This document shows positions 47,129-56,901 of a DNA stretch of 64,000 nt, piece after piece. How positions within the stretch are numbered: the stretch's first letter is position 1; each line of letters starts with the position of its first letter. A model generated the notes under the pieces. The model did no database searches. It saw only the letters and a program-made list of their open reading frames with translations, and was not told where the DNA came from. The position numbers and the translations under genes are program-made. Origin of the DNA: Akkermansia muciniphila (GTDB lineage: Bacteria > Pseudomonadota > Gammaproteobacteria > Burkholderiales > Burkholderiaceae_C). The stretch spans positions 124,001-188,000 of the forward strand of contig CALQKH020000001.1 in the NCBI GenBank assembly GCA_943331105.2, in the 5' to 3' direction.

Positions 47129-49558
47129 ATGGGTTACCCCAATAGCCTTGCCATGAACGCCTTTGTAGACGTCTCTTTTTTCCCGCGCGACGCCAAGCCG
47201 CTGTCCAGTTACCGCAAATTCTGGGCGCATCGTTTTGGCACGGCCCCGTTTTTGCCAATGAGCCGCGAGGAAATGGCCCAACTGGGCTGGGACAGTTGCG
47301 ACATCGTTTTGGTCACTGGCGACGCGTATGTAGACCACCCCAGTTTCGGCATGGCTGTGATTGGCCGCATGCTCGAAAACCAGGGTTTTCGGGTCGGCAT
47401 CATTGCTCAGCCTGATTGGACCAGCGCTGAGGCCTTCAAGGCGCTGGGCAAACCCAACTTGTTTTGGGGGGTGACCAGCGGCAACATGGATTCCATGATC
47501 AACCGCTACACGGCGGACCGCAAAATCCGTACCGATGACGCTTACACCCCGGGCGACGTGGGCGGCAAGCGGCCTGATCGCGCTGCGATTGTTTACAGCC
47601 AGCGCTGCCGAGAGGCATTTCCGGACACGCCCATCGTGCTTGGCGGCATCGAAGGCAGCTTGCGCCGAATCGCGCATTACGACTACTGGTCAGACAAAGT
47701 CCGCCGCTCGGTGGTGGTCGACAGCAAGTGCGACTTGCTGCTGTATGGCAACGCAGAGCGGGCGATTGTTGAGATCGCCCACCGCTTGGCAGCGCGAGAG
47801 CCCGTGCAGAAAATCACCGACGTGCGCGGCACCGCTTTTGTACGGCGACAAGGTGATGAATCTGCTTTGGGCTGGTTCGAAATCGACTCCACCAGTGTTG
47901 ACACACCCGGCCACGTCGAGGCGCACATCAACCCGTATTTGATGATCTCGGATCAAGCCCGAGAGCAGGGTGCCACCTGTGCACGAGAGGAAGAGGCCAA
48001 GGAAGTGGCCGAGGGCCATAACGCTAAAAACGTCGAAGCCGATTTATCTGCCGCCGTGGCCCAAGCCCGCACTGTGCAAGCCGCCATCCAGCCGCTGAAT
48101 TTTGTGCCCAACCCGGCCTTATCGTTGGGTCTTCGTGGCAAAGGCACCCACAAAGTCCCGCCCCGCGACAAAAGCGTGATCCGCCTGCCCAGTTACGAAC
48201 AGGTTAAAAGCGATGCCGTGCTGTACGCCCACGCCAACCGCGTGCTGCACCTCGAGACCAACCCCGGCAACGCCCGCTGCCTGGTGCAGGCCCACGGGGA
48301 GGGTGCCACCGCCCGCGACGTGTGGATCACGCCGCCGCCCATACCACTGACCACGGCCGAGATGGATCTTGTTTTTGATCTGCCTTATGCCCGCAGTCCT
48401 CACCCGCGCTACGCCGACGAAAATGGCAGCCACGACCATTCGACCAAGATTCCAGCCTGGGAGATGATCCGCTTCAGCGTCAACATCATGCGCGGTTGCT
48501 TTGGCGGCTGCACCTTTTGCTCGATCACCGAGCACGAAGGCCGCATCATCCAAAGTCGGTCAGAAGAATCGGTCATCCGCGAGGTGGAAGACATCCGCGA
48601 CAAAGTCAAAGGCTTCACAGGCATCATTTCTGACCTGGGTGGCCCAACGGCCAACATGTACCGGCTGGGCTGCCGCAGCCCCGAAATTGAATCGGCCTGT
48701 CGCAAACCCAGTTGCGTGTTCCCCGGCATCTGCCAGAACCTGACCACTGACCACGGCCCTCTGATCAACATGTACCGCCGGGCTCGCAACCTGAAGGGCA
48801 TCAAGAAGATCCTGATCGGGTCCGGCCTGCGTTACGACCTGGCCGTGCAGTCGCCTGAATACGTGAAAGAACTGGTGCAGCACCATGTGGGCGGGTATCT
48901 CAAGATCGCGCCCGAGCACACCGAAGGTGGCCCGCTGTCCAAGATGATGAAGCCGGGTATTGGCACCTACGACCGCTTCAAGTCAATGTTCGACAAGTAC
49001 AGCGAAGAAGTGGGCAAAAAGCAGTTTCTCATCCCGTACTTCATTGCCGCCCATCCCGGAACCAGTGACGAAGACATGATGAACTTGGCGGTTTGGCTCA
49101 AAAAGAATGGCTTCAGGGCAGACCAGGTACAAACCTTCTACCCCAGCCCCATGGCCACGGCCACGGCCATGTACCACTCCAACCGCAACCCGCTGCGCAA
49201 AATCACCCGCGACAGTGAAAAAGTGGACGTGGTCAAAGGCGACAAACGCCGCCGCCTGCACAAGGCCTTTTTGCGCTACCACGACGCCACCAACTGGCCG
49301 TTGTTGAGAGAAGCTTTGAAAGCCATGGGCCGTGCCGACCTGATCGGCAACGGCAAACACCACTTGATTCCCAGCTGGCAACCGCTGGCCGAAGAAGGTT
49401 ATCAAAGTGCCCGACGTAAAAACAGCACGGGGGCGGGGGCCAAGTCATCGGTGTCATTGTCTACCGCGAAGCGCTCAGTGGGTGCATCAAATGGTCAGCC
49501 CAAAAAAGGGGAGCTGCTTACCCAGCACACCGGCTTGCCGCCGCGCCGCAAGAGCTGA
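47129..49558 (+). CDS. YgiQ family radical SAM protein
   Basis: An 809-residue protein of the YgiQ family. Its N-terminal B12-binding-like region starts [21 protein letters not shown] and contains [22 protein letters not shown]. The radical-SAM domain binds a [4Fe-4S] cluster through C457, C461 and C464 ([13 protein letters not shown]3CX2C). Conserved [36 protein letters not shown] and [15 protein letters not shown] follow. The last ~70 residues are basic and low complexity (ending PPRRKS). Family members are widespread but the reaction is not established to my knowledge. ATG 47129 or 47153 could start translation. It lies 42 bases after the decarboxylase gene. Confidence 0.92.
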   Translation: MGYPNSLAMNAFVDVSFFPRDAKPLSSYRKFWAHRFGTAPFLPMSREEMAQLGWDSCDIVLVTGDAYVDHPSFGMAVIGRMLENQGFRVGIIAQPDWTSAEAFKALGKPNLFWGVTSGNMDSMINRYTADRKIRTDDAYTPGDVGGKRPDRAAIVYSQRCREAFPDTPIVLGGIEGSLRRIAHYDYWSDKVRRSVVVDSKCDLLLYGNAERAIVEIAHRLAAREPVQKITDVRGTAFVRRQGDESALGWFEIDSTSVDTPGHVEAHINPYLMISDQAREQGATCAREEEAKEVAEGHNAKNVEADLSAAVAQARTVQAAIQPLNFVPNPALSLGLRGKGTHKVPPRDKSVIRLPSYEQVKSDAVLYAHANRVLHLETNPGNARCLVQAHGEGATARDVWITPPPIPLTTAEMDLVFDLPYARSPHPRYADENGSHDHSTKIPAWEMIRFSVNIMRGCFGGCTFCSITEHEGRIIQSRSEESVIREVEDIRDKVKGFTGIISDLGGPTANMYRLGCRSPEIESACRKPSCVFPGICQNLTTDHGPLINMYRRARNLKGIKKILIGSGLRYDLAVQSPEYVKELVQHHVGGYLKIAPEHTEGGPLSKMMKPGIGTYDRFKSMFDKYSEEVGKKQFLIPYFIAAHPGTSDEDMMNLAVWLKKNGFRADQVQTFYPSPMATATAMYHSNRNPLRKITRDSEKVDVVKGDKRRRLHKAFLRYHDATNWPLLREALKAMGRADLIGNGKHHLIPSWQPLAEEGYQSARRKNSTGAGAKSSVSLSTAKRSVGASNGQPKKGELLTQHTGLPPRRKS

Positions 49559-49608
49559 TCACGGTCTGAGTTGCAGCTTGAGCGTGAAACTCAGCCGAAG
49601 GCCGCCAT

Positions 49609-50184
49609 TCAAGCAGCAGTCAGTTCTCTGAAAACGCCAAACCTGCTTGCGCTGTAGGCCAAGGCAGGGGTGTTGTTCCAGCCATAGTCTCGCACCTTGC
49701 CCAGCACGATCAGGTGGTCTCCCGCGTCCACCAATTGGTGCAAGTCGCAGTCAAACCAGGCCACGGTACCTGACAAGCGCAGGCGGTCACTGTGGTGACG
49801 TTCTGAGGGCACGCCCATGAAACGGTCGGTCATGTTGCCCGTGGCAAATTGCATGGCCAGGGCCTGTTGGTCGTGGGCCAGCACATTGACCATAAAACCG
49901 TTGGATTCGGTGAAGGCGATCAGGCTGCTGGCGGCTTTGCGGATACTCCACAACACCATGGCCGGGTTGAGCGACACCGAGCTGAACGAGCTGCAGGTCA
50001 TGCCCACGTCTTGCCATTCGTGGTGCGCCGTGATGACGGTGACACCTGTGCCAAAGCAGGCCAAAGCTTTTTTGTAATCGCCGGTGTTTTCTGGGCGACC
50101 GGGTGGCGAGTCTCGGTCTGAGGCGTAGGGGTCAATGGTCGGCACGTGAGAGGTTTTGGGCAGAGGCAGGTTCATGGCGGTCAT
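49609..50184 (-). CDS. Flavin reductase-like domain protein
   Basis: A 191-residue protein with a flavin reductase/FMN-binding split-barrel domain. Segments are FGTGVTVITAHHEWQDVGMTCSSFSSVSLNPAMVLW, FMVNVLAHDQQALAMQFA and a late GDHLIVLGKVRDYGWNNTPALAYSASRFG. These fit the short-chain two-component monooxygenase reductases that supply reduced flavin, but no oxygenase partner is adjacent. The ATG directly abuts the glnD stop (TGAATG), making it the last gene of a map-glnD-reductase series; a second ATG at 50175 is also possible. The actual partner and flavin preference are unknown. Confidence 0.87.
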   Translation of the reverse strand: MTAMNLPLPKTSHVPTIDPYASDRDSPPGRPENTGDYKKALACFGTGVTVITAHHEWQDVGMTCSSFSSVSLNPAMVLWSIRKAASSLIAFTESNGFMVNVLAHDQQALAMQFATGNMTDRFMGVPSERHHSDRLRLSGTVAWFDCDLHQLVDAGDHLIVLGKVRDYGWNNTPALAYSASRFGVFRELTAA

Positions 50185-52824
50185 TCAGGAGGGCTGCAAG
50201 GTATGCAGCAACTCGGTTTCAATTTGAATTTGCGTTCGGTTGTGTTGTAACTCGTGGCCACTGATCAAAAAATTGTCCTCGACGCGCTCACCCAGTGTGC
50301 TGATTTTGGCCAAGTGCAGCTGAATGCCATGTCGTGCCAGCACAGTGGCAATGCTGTAAAGCAAGCCCATGCGGTCACTGGCGGAGATGCTGAGCAGCCA
50401 TTTTTGGGCTTTGTCGTCTGGGCTGAGACTCACCCGCGGCGTGACAGGAAAACTCTTCACTCGCCTGGAAACGCGACCACGAGAAGGCAGCGGCAAGGGC
50501 CCTTGCTTGTCGAGGGTTTGGGTCAGGCCTGACTCCACCATCGTCATGAGCTCGCGGTAGTGCTCGGGCAGCATGGAAGTGACGATTTGAAACGTGTCCA
50601 ATGCCCAACCCGTGAGGGTGGTGTGCACGCGCGCATCCAAAATACTGAAACCAGATTGGTCAAAATGGCCGCATATGCGGGCAAACAAGTCGGGCTGGTC
50701 CTGAGTGAAGACCAAGACTTGCAAGCCTTCGCCCACCGGGGATGGGCGTGCTCGCACGATAGCGCGCCCAGGCGCTGCGTCTGGCATAGCGACATGGCGC
50801 GAGAGTTGCCGGGCGTGCCATGCGATATCGGAGGCATCGTGGCGCATGAAGTAACTCACATCCAAGGTGTCCCACAGGGCTTTGTGGCCCTCGTGGGGCT
50901 GCGCTTGGCGAGCCAACTCAATCAGGGCTTCGCGTTTTCTGGCTTGCACCTCGGTGTTGGCGTCCGGAGCGCTGCCGCCCAGCACGCGCAAAGTGGCTTT
51001 GTACAGGTCTTCGAGCAACTTGCCCTTCCAAGCGTTCCAAACCTTGGGGCTGGTGCCGCGTATGTCGGCCACGGTCAACAAATACAGTGCCGTCAGGTGC
51101 CGCTCGTCGCCCACGCGTTGAGCAAAACGCGCAATGACTTCGGGGTTGCCCAGGTCTTCTTTTTGGGCCACATGGCTCATGGTCAGGTGTTCGCTGACCA
51201 AAAACTCCACCAGCTTGGCATCGTCTTTGTCGATGCTGTGCTGCCTGCAAAAGGTGCGCACTTCGATGCAGCCCAACTTGGAGTGGTCTCCGCCACGCCC
51301 TTTGGCGATGTCGTGGAACAAGGCGGCGGCGTACAAAATCCAAGGCTTGTCCCAGCCGCTGGCCAGCTGAGAGCACAAGGGGTATTCGTGGGTGTGCTCG
51401 GCCATGAAAAACCGCCGCACATTGCGAAGCACCATCAAAATGTGTTGGTCTACCGTGTACGCATGAAACAGGTCGTGCTGCATTTGGCCCACGATGCGGC
51501 GAAACACCCACAGGTAGCGCCCCAGCACCGAGGTGTCGTTCATCAAGCGCAGCGCATGGGTGATCCCTTGAGGTTGCTGCAAGATCTTCAAAAACGTTTG
51601 CCGGTTGATCGGGTCCGCCCGGAACCGCCCATTCATGACCGAGCGCACGTTGTAAAGCGCCCGCAGCGTTCGGGCTGACAGACCCTTGAGGCCGGGTGTG
51701 GCTTGGTACAACAAAAAGGTTTCGAGGATGGCGTGCGGGTGCTTTTGGTACAGGTCGTCGCTGGCCACTTCGATCAGCCCTGCTTTTTCAAAAAATCGCT
51801 CGTTCAATGGCCGGAAATGGTCGATGCTTTCACCGCGTTCGGTCTTCAGGCGGTCTTCGATGTTGAGCAGCAGAATCTGGTTGAGCTGCGTGACCGCTTT
51901 GGCAGCCCAATAGTATTGGCGCATTAGCTTTTCACTGGCGCGCAAAGCCAAGCGGCCTTCAGGGGTCACGTCCGAGCTGAAGCCAAAGGTTTCGGCCACG
52001 CTGGTTTGCAGGTCAAACACCAGTCGGTCTTCGCGGCGTTTGGCTTGCAGGTGCAGACGCGCACGGATCAAGCCGAGCAGGGCTTCGTTGCGCTTGATCT
52101 GTCGTGCCTCAAGCGGGGTGGCCAATCCCTTTCGGGCCAACTCGTCCCAGCTGTGGCCCAACCCCGCAGCGCGAGCCACCCACAAGATCACTTGCAGGTC
52201 GCGCAGGCCTCCGGGGGACTCTTTGCAGTTGGGCTCCAATGAGTAGGGGGTGTTTTCAAACTTGTTATGGCGCTGGCGCATCTCCAGCGTCTTGGCCACC
52301 AGGAAAGCCTGCGGGTCCATGGCTGCGTGAAACGCCTGCTGAAATTCGCCAAACAAACGGGTGTTGCCTGTGACCCGACGCGATTCAAGCAAAGAGGTCT
52401 GGACCGTGATGTCTTTGGCAGCTTCTGCCACGCATTCGCTCAGTGTGCGAACGCTGGAGCCGATGTCCAGGCCTGTGTCCCAGCAGCTGCCAATGAAGCG
52501 CTCCAACTGCGCTTGAAGCTGGGGTGTGTGTTCTGGCGATTGGCCGTTGGGCAATAGCACCAAGACATCGACATCCGATTGAGGAAACAACTCGGCACGG
52601 CCAAAGCCGCCTACGGCCACCAAACAGAGCTCTGGGGCGAAACCGGCGTTTTGCCATAAATGACTCAGCAAGCCATCGGCCAAGATGGACAGCTGACGCA
52701 AGGTTTGCTTGAGGCCCCGGGCGGCGTAGCCGCTGCTCGCCAAGCTCGATAAGACTGCGGCCTTGTCATGCTTGTACGTGTCGCGCAGCTTGACCAGATC
52801 GGCCAACGGAGCTTGGATGCCCAT
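50185..52824 (-). CDS. glnD: Bifunctional uridylyltransferase/uridylyl-removing enzyme GlnD
   Basis: An 879-residue nitrogen sensor that uridylylates PII (GlnB/GlnK) when glutamine is low and removes UMP when it is high. In order: a nucleotidyltransferase domain with [22 protein letters not shown], a helical GlnD-UR-ase region, an HD domain with [19 protein letters not shown], and two C-terminal ACT domains ([19 protein letters not shown] and [20 protein letters not shown]) that sense glutamine. Length matches E. coli GlnD (890). ATG 52824 is chosen, one base after the map stop; an earlier in-frame start at 52851 would overlap map. The map-glnD order is common. Confidence 0.97.
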   Translation of the reverse strand: MGIQAPLADLVKLRDTYKHDKAAVLSSLASSGYAARGLKQTLRQLSILADGLLSHLWQNAGFAPELCLVAVGGFGRAELFPQSDVDVLVLLPNGQSPEHTPQLQAQLERFIGSCWDTGLDIGSSVRTLSECVAEAAKDITVQTSLLESRRVTGNTRLFGEFQQAFHAAMDPQAFLVAKTLEMRQRHNKFENTPYSLEPNCKESPGGLRDLQVILWVARAAGLGHSWDELARKGLATPLEARQIKRNEALLGLIRARLHLQAKRREDRLVFDLQTSVAETFGFSSDVTPEGRLALRASEKLMRQYYWAAKAVTQLNQILLLNIEDRLKTERGESIDHFRPLNERFFEKAGLIEVASDDLYQKHPHAILETFLLYQATPGLKGLSARTLRALYNVRSVMNGRFRADPINRQTFLKILQQPQGITHALRLMNDTSVLGRYLWVFRRIVGQMQHDLFHAYTVDQHILMVLRNVRRFFMAEHTHEYPLCSQLASGWDKPWILYAAALFHDIAKGRGGDHSKLGCIEVRTFCRQHSIDKDDAKLVEFLVSEHLTMSHVAQKEDLGNPEVIARFAQRVGDERHLTALYLLTVADIRGTSPKVWNAWKGKLLEDLYKATLRVLGGSAPDANTEVQARKREALIELARQAQPHEGHKALWDTLDVSYFMRHDASDIAWHARQLSRHVAMPDAAPGRAIVRARPSPVGEGLQVLVFTQDQPDLFARICGHFDQSGFSILDARVHTTLTGWALDTFQIVTSMLPEHYRELMTMVESGLTQTLDKQGPLPLPSRGRVSRRVKSFPVTPRVSLSPDDKAQKWLLSISASDRMGLLYSIATVLARHGIQLHLAKISTLGERVEDNFLISGHELQHNRTQIQIETELLHTLQPS

Positions 52825-52825
52825 G

Positions 52826-53641
52826 TCAGGCGCTGACAGTGCCGGACACAAAGTCGGGCACCGCAGGGGAACCCGCAGACACCGTCAACACTTCGTAGCC
52901 GGTTTCAGTCACCAGCACTGTGTGTTCCCATTGGGCCGACAAAGAGTGGTCTTTGGTGATGATGGTCCATCCATCGCCCATTTCTTTGATGTCGCGCTTG
53001 CCAGCGTTGATCATGGGCTCAATGGTGAAGACCATACCTGCGACCAATTGGGTGAGCGTGCCGGGCTTGCCGTAATGCAGGACTTGCGGTTCTTCGTGGA
53101 ACACCTGGCCAATACCGTGGCCACAAAATTCACGCACCACCGAAAAGCCATGACCTTCTGCAAATTTTTGAATCGCGTAGCCAATGTCACCCAGATGGGC
53201 ACCGGGTTTGACTTGCTCAATGCCTTTCCACATGGCGTCGTAAGTGAGGGCTGCCAAGCGTTTGGCAGCAATAGTGCCTTCACCCACCATGAACATGCGG
53301 CTCGTATCGCCATGCCAACCATCTTTGATGACGGTGATGTCGATGTTCACCGAGTCGCCTTTTTTCAGGGGTTTGTCGTTCGGGATACCGTGACAGACTT
53401 GGTGGTTGACAGAGGTACAGATGGATTTGGGGTAGGGTTTATAGCCACCCGGTGCATAGTTCAAAGGAGCAGGAACAGCATTTTGAACGTTCACGATGTA
53501 ATCGTGGCACAGCTGGTCGAGTTCGTTGGTGGTAACACCCGGTTTGACGTGCGGGGTGATGAAGTCAAGAACTTCAGAGGCCAGGCGACCGGCTACGCGC
53601 ATGGCAGCGATGTTGTCGGCGTTTTTAATGGTGATACTCAT
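52826..53641 (-). CDS. map: Methionine aminopeptidase, type I
   Basis: A 271-residue metallopeptidase cutting the initiator methionine from nascent proteins. The metal-binding residues sit in [20 protein letters not shown] (two Asp), [18 protein letters not shown] (His), [12 protein letters not shown] (Glu) and the late [19 protein letters not shown] (Glu). Length and motif order fit type I enzymes (E. coli 264). ATG 53641 gives [20 protein letters not shown]; a GTG six bases upstream is less likely. It heads a reverse operon with glnD and is divergent from the GntR gene; the second gene of the usual rpsB-tsf side is not here. Confidence 0.96.
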   Translation of the reverse strand: MSITIKNADNIAAMRVAGRLASEVLDFITPHVKPGVTTNELDQLCHDYIVNVQNAVPAPLNYAPGGYKPYPKSICTSVNHQVCHGIPNDKPLKKGDSVNIDITVIKDGWHGDTSRMFMVGEGTIAAKRLAALTYDAMWKGIEQVKPGAHLGDIGYAIQKFAEGHGFSVVREFCGHGIGQVFHEEPQVLHYGKPGTLTQLVAGMVFTIEPMINAGKRDIKEMGDGWTIITKDHSLSAQWEHTVLVTETGYEVLTVSAGSPAVPDFVSGTVSA

Positions 53642-53797
53642 GCCCACAATTATCCCATTGGCGTGACGTCTTTCAGTACACCAGTGAACAAGACCCCTTT
53701 GCTATGAACTTCCGCTGTCCATGTACGCGCTGGTCAGGAATTTGGTCAGAGAGTTGCAAGGGTAATCCCTATACATCGACCGGATGATTCATCTGTA

Positions 53798-53811
53798 TTC
53801 TGTATACAGAA
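53798..53811. promoter_or_regulatory. Palindromic operator-like site touching the GntR start codon
   Basis: TTCTGTATACAGAA is a perfect 14-base palindrome whose last base is next to the ATG at 53812. A further half-site (TCTGTAT, 53792-53798) precedes it as a direct repeat. The core TGTATACA is typical of operators bound by FCD-type GntR regulators (recalled family knowledge). No Shine-Dalgarno sequence is visible, so a bound repressor would cover the translation start region of its own mRNA template. Confidence 0.65.
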
Positions 53812-54498
53812 ATGACAAAACAAACAATGCAATTGTCTACAGCGCCCGATTTGGTCGAGCAGGTTTATGCCCGCTTGCTCGATGCCATCAGTGAAGGCAG
53901 TTTGCAACCCGGCACCCGCTTGAACCAAGAAGAGCTGGCAGCGGGATTTTCTGTATCCAGGCAACCTGTCTTGCAAGCCTTGCGCTTGCTGAAAAAAGAC
54001 GGCTTTGTCGAAGACGCCCCTGGACGAGGCGTGCAAGTCACCCAGCTCGATGTGAACTGGATTGCTCAGGTTTACCAAGTTCGTGGCAGTCTGGATGCGC
54101 TGGCCGTGCGTTTGGCCGCCGAGCAGGGCGCCGAGATCGACCCCCAGGTCATGCGCCAAGGCCGTGCACTCAGTCAATCGGGGGACGTTCAGGCCATGAT
54201 CCTTGCGGACTTGGCCTTTCACCGCGCCATTTACCAAGCCTCTGGCAACCCCCTCATCGCACAAAGTATTGACCTGCATTGGCACCACCTCAAGCGTGTG
54301 ATGGGTGCAGTGTTGCAGTCTTCGCATCAGCGCCAAACCGTGTGGGACGAACACGAAGCCATTGCCCATGCGATTGCCGCAGGCGACGCCGATCTGGGCG
54401 TGCAACTGGTGCAAGAACACGCCAACGAGGCCAGCGTGCTACTCACGGCCCGACTTTCCGAACAAATTCAACACCTTAAAACAGGAGCACCAGCATGA
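53812..54498 (+). CDS. GntR family regulator, FadR/FCD subfamily
   Basis: A 228-residue transcription factor. The N-terminal winged helix (about 12-75) includes VYARLLDAISEGSLQPGTRLNQEELAAGFSVSRQPVLQALRLL. An FCD ligand-binding domain (~85-215) follows, with DLAFHRAIYQASGNPLI and the WDEHEAIAHAIAAGDADLG ending typical of metal/carboxylate-binding FCD folds. Such proteins usually repress a neighbouring catabolic operon until a small organic acid binds. The stop overlaps the next gene's ATG. The palindrome at the start codon suggests self-repression of the whole three-gene operon. The ligand is unknown; it should resemble the substrate of the two enzymes downstream. Confidence 0.9.
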   Translation: MTKQTMQLSTAPDLVEQVYARLLDAISEGSLQPGTRLNQEELAAGFSVSRQPVLQALRLLKKDGFVEDAPGRGVQVTQLDVNWIAQVYQVRGSLDALAVRLAAEQGAEIDPQVMRQGRALSQSGDVQAMILADLAFHRAIYQASGNPLIAQSIDLHWHHLKRVMGAVLQSSHQRQTVWDEHEAIAHAIAAGDADLGVQLVQEHANEASVLLTARLSEQIQHLKTGAPA

Positions 54499-55367
54499 GA
54501 CTGACCCCCGAACAATTGGAACAATTTGACCGAGATGGTTATTTGTTTTTCCCTGGACTTTTCACCCCTGAAGAAACCCAAAACCTGACCGATGCGGTCC
54601 CTGAGTTGTACAGTCGCCGTGAGGCTTACAACGTGCGCGAAAAAGGCAGTGACGCCGTGCGCACCAATTTTGCGGCCCACATGTACAGCGAGCCGTTTGC
54701 CAAGCTCGCACGCCACCCTCGAATGATTGAACCCGTGCAAGATCTGTTTGGCGAAGCGTTGTACATGCACCAGTTCAAGATCAACGGGAAAATGGCCTTT
54801 GAGGGCGACGTGTGGCAGTGGCACCAGGACTACGGCACCTGGCTCAACGACGACATGATGCCCACCGAGCGCGCCATGAACGTGGCGATTTTTCTGGACG
54901 ACGTGAACCCCTTCAACGGTCCGCTGATGTTCATCCCTGGCAGCCACAAAAAAGGTGTGGTCGAAGCCAAACACGACCTGTCAACCACCAGTTACCCACT
55001 TTGGACAGTAGACAACGACTTGATTCGCCAATTGGTTCAACGCGCAGGTGACAAGGACGGCGGCATTGTCAGTCCCACCGGACCAGCCGGTTCCATGATC
55101 TTGTTTCACAGCTGTCTGGTGCACGCTTCCACCAGCAACCTCTCGCCTTGGAACCGGGTGAGTGTCTATTTGAGCCTTTGTGCCGTGTCCAACCACATTC
55201 GCCGTCACAAGCGCCCCGAATACATCGCCCACCGCGATTTCACCCCCATCAGTTGCCTGCCTGATGATTGCTTGGTGAACAGCTACCCGGTCGACCTGCC
55301 ATGGAAAAACGGTATGCCTGAAAGTGCGCTGCAGACCTCCCTCGAAAAACTGAAAGAAGCCGCATGA
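54495..55367 (+). CDS. Phytanoyl-CoA dioxygenase (PhyH) family Fe(II)/2-oxoglutarate oxygenase
   Basis: A 290-residue cupin-fold oxygenase. The H-x-D iron-binding pair is H110/D112 in WQWHQDYGTW. The distal histidine is probably H210 in SCLVHASTSNLSPWNR, and R221 of that segment is the likely 2-oxoglutarate anchor. The segments NVAIFLDDVNPFNGPLMFIP and GSHKKGV, and the whole spacing, resemble ectoine hydroxylase EctD and other COG5285 members. The EctD-specific residues cannot be verified by eye, and no ectoine genes are nearby. The expected reaction is hydroxylation of a small, possibly charged metabolite. Its ATG overlaps the gntR stop and its stop overlaps the next start, so translation is coupled. 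Confidence 0.9.
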   Translation: MRLTPEQLEQFDRDGYLFFPGLFTPEETQNLTDAVPELYSRREAYNVREKGSDAVRTNFAAHMYSEPFAKLARHPRMIEPVQDLFGEALYMHQFKINGKMAFEGDVWQWHQDYGTWLNDDMMPTERAMNVAIFLDDVNPFNGPLMFIPGSHKKGVVEAKHDLSTTSYPLWTVDNDLIRQLVQRAGDKDGGIVSPTGPAGSMILFHSCLVHASTSNLSPWNRVSVYLSLCAVSNHIRRHKRPEYIAHRDFTPISCLPDDCLVNSYPVDLPWKNGMPESALQTSLEKLKEAA

Positions 55368-56707
55368 ACCTGCACGCCAAACTCCTGCAACGCGCCGCCG
55401 AAAACCGTCCCATCCGCATCGGTCTGATCGGCGCAGGCAAATTCGGCTCCATGTACCTGGCGCAGATTCCACGCACACCAGGTGTTCACTTGGTGGGGAT
55501 TGCCGATTTGTCACCCGACAACGCCCGTACCAACCTGGCCCGCGTGGGCTGGGAAGCCGAGCGCCTAATGGCCAGCAGTCTGGATGACGCTGTGAAAAAC
55601 GGCACCACCCATGTGGGTGACGACTGGCAGAGTTTGGTGCGTCACCCGGCGGTAGATGTGATCGTGGAGTGCACCGGCTCGCCCCTGCATGCGGTGGACC
55701 ATATTTTGGAAGCCTTTGCTCAGCGCAAACATGTGGTCAACGTGACGGTGGAGGCCGATGCCTTTTGTGGCCCCTTGCTTGCCACCCGGGCTCAGACCGC
55801 GGGCGTGGTGTATTCACTGGCCTTTGGCGACCAGCCTGCGCTCATCTGCGATTTGGTGGATTGGGCACGCACTTGCGGTTTTCCGGTGGTGGCGGCTGGG
55901 CGCGGACACAAGTGGCTGCCGCACTTTTGCGAATCTACGCCCGAGACCGTATGGGGCTATTACGGCCTCACGCCCGAGCAGGCCGAGCGCGGTGGCCTCA
56001 ACCCCAAAATGTTCAACAGCTTTCTGGACGGCTCCAAGCCCTCGATTGAAAGCACCGCCGTGTCCAACGCGACGGGTTTGGGTGTGCCCAGCAACGGTTT
56101 GCTCTACCCGCCCGCCAGCGTGGAAGACATCCCTTACGTTACCCGACCGATCTCGGAAGGCGGCGTGCTGGAGCGCAAAGGCATGGTGGAGGTGATCTCT
56201 AGCCTGGAGACCGATGGCCGAAAGATTCCCTACGATATCCGCATGGGCGTTTGGGTCACGGTGGAGGCTGAGACCGATTACATCAAGAACTGCTTTGAAG
56301 AGTACAACGCCCACACCGACCCGTCGGGCCGTTACTTCACCCTGTACAAACGCTGGCACCTGATCGGGCTGGAAGTGGGCGTGAGCGTGGCCAGCGTCGC
56401 CCTGCGCAACGAGCCCACGGGCGTGGCCATGGGCTGGAACGCCGACGTGGTGGCCACCGCCAAACGCGACTTGAAACCAGGAGACATGCTGGATGGCGAG
56501 GGCGGCTACACGGTGTGGGGCAAGCTGCTGCCGGCCGCCACCTCCAAGCGCATGGGTGGGGTGCCGCTGGGCTTGGCGCACGGCGTCAAGGTCGTTCGCC
56601 CCGTGGCCAAAGGCCAAAGCCTCACTTGGGACGACGTGGCCATGGACACCAGCACCCATGCTTACAAAATCCGTCGGGAGATGGAGGCGACTTCGGTGCT
56701 GGGTTGA
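55364..56707 (+). CDS. NAD(P)-binding oxidoreductase with C-terminal SAF domain (COG4091 / DRL-like)
   Basis: A 447-residue protein. The N-terminal Rossmann fold (IRIGLIGAGKFGSMYLAQI, GxGxxG at ~23-28) leads into a homoserine-dehydrogenase-like middle (VDVIVECTGSPLHAVDHILE, HVVNVTVEADAFCGPLLATRA). The last ~100 residues are a SAF-like domain (ATAKRDLKPGDMLDGEGGY, then VVRPVAKGQSLTWDDVAMDT). As I recall, this architecture is the predicted homoserine dehydrogenase family COG4091. That family includes the Brucella DRL enzyme, which replaces DXP reductoisomerase, but its members probably have varied substrates. Coupling to a PhyH oxygenase and a GntR regulator argues for a catabolic dehydrogenase acting on the hydroxylated product. 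It is followed by a terminator. Confidence 0.85.
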   Translation: MNLHAKLLQRAAENRPIRIGLIGAGKFGSMYLAQIPRTPGVHLVGIADLSPDNARTNLARVGWEAERLMASSLDDAVKNGTTHVGDDWQSLVRHPAVDVIVECTGSPLHAVDHILEAFAQRKHVVNVTVEADAFCGPLLATRAQTAGVVYSLAFGDQPALICDLVDWARTCGFPVVAAGRGHKWLPHFCESTPETVWGYYGLTPEQAERGGLNPKMFNSFLDGSKPSIESTAVSNATGLGVPSNGLLYPPASVEDIPYVTRPISEGGVLERKGMVEVISSLETDGRKIPYDIRMGVWVTVEAETDYIKNCFEEYNAHTDPSGRYFTLYKRWHLIGLEVGVSVASVALRNEPTGVAMGWNADVVATAKRDLKPGDMLDGEGGYTVWGKLLPAATSKRMGGVPLGLAHGVKVVRPVAKGQSLTWDDVAMDTSTHAYKIRREMEATSVLG

Positions 56708-56731
56708 TCGATCCTGCATGCTCTGATCAAC

Positions 56732-56764
56732 AAAGCCGTGCCGCTTGTGCAGCACGGCTTTTTT
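56732..56764 (+). terminator. Rho-independent terminator after the GntR-PhyH-SAF operon
   Basis: A 10-base perfect stem (AAAGCCGTGC at 56732-56741 with GCACGGCTTT at 56752-56761) around a 10-base loop is followed by further T's. It lies 24 bases after the stop and isolates the operon from purL. Confidence 0.85.
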
Positions 56765-56901
56765 ACAGGAAAAAGACAGTTCTGAATCTGCTCATCGAGC
56801 CTCCTGATAAGGGTTTCCCCCGTTAAAATATTGCCTTTGCCGGTCAGCCCCAGTCAGCGGCCCCGAAATGACGGTTTTCTGTCTCTTTACAAGGCCACCC
56901 C

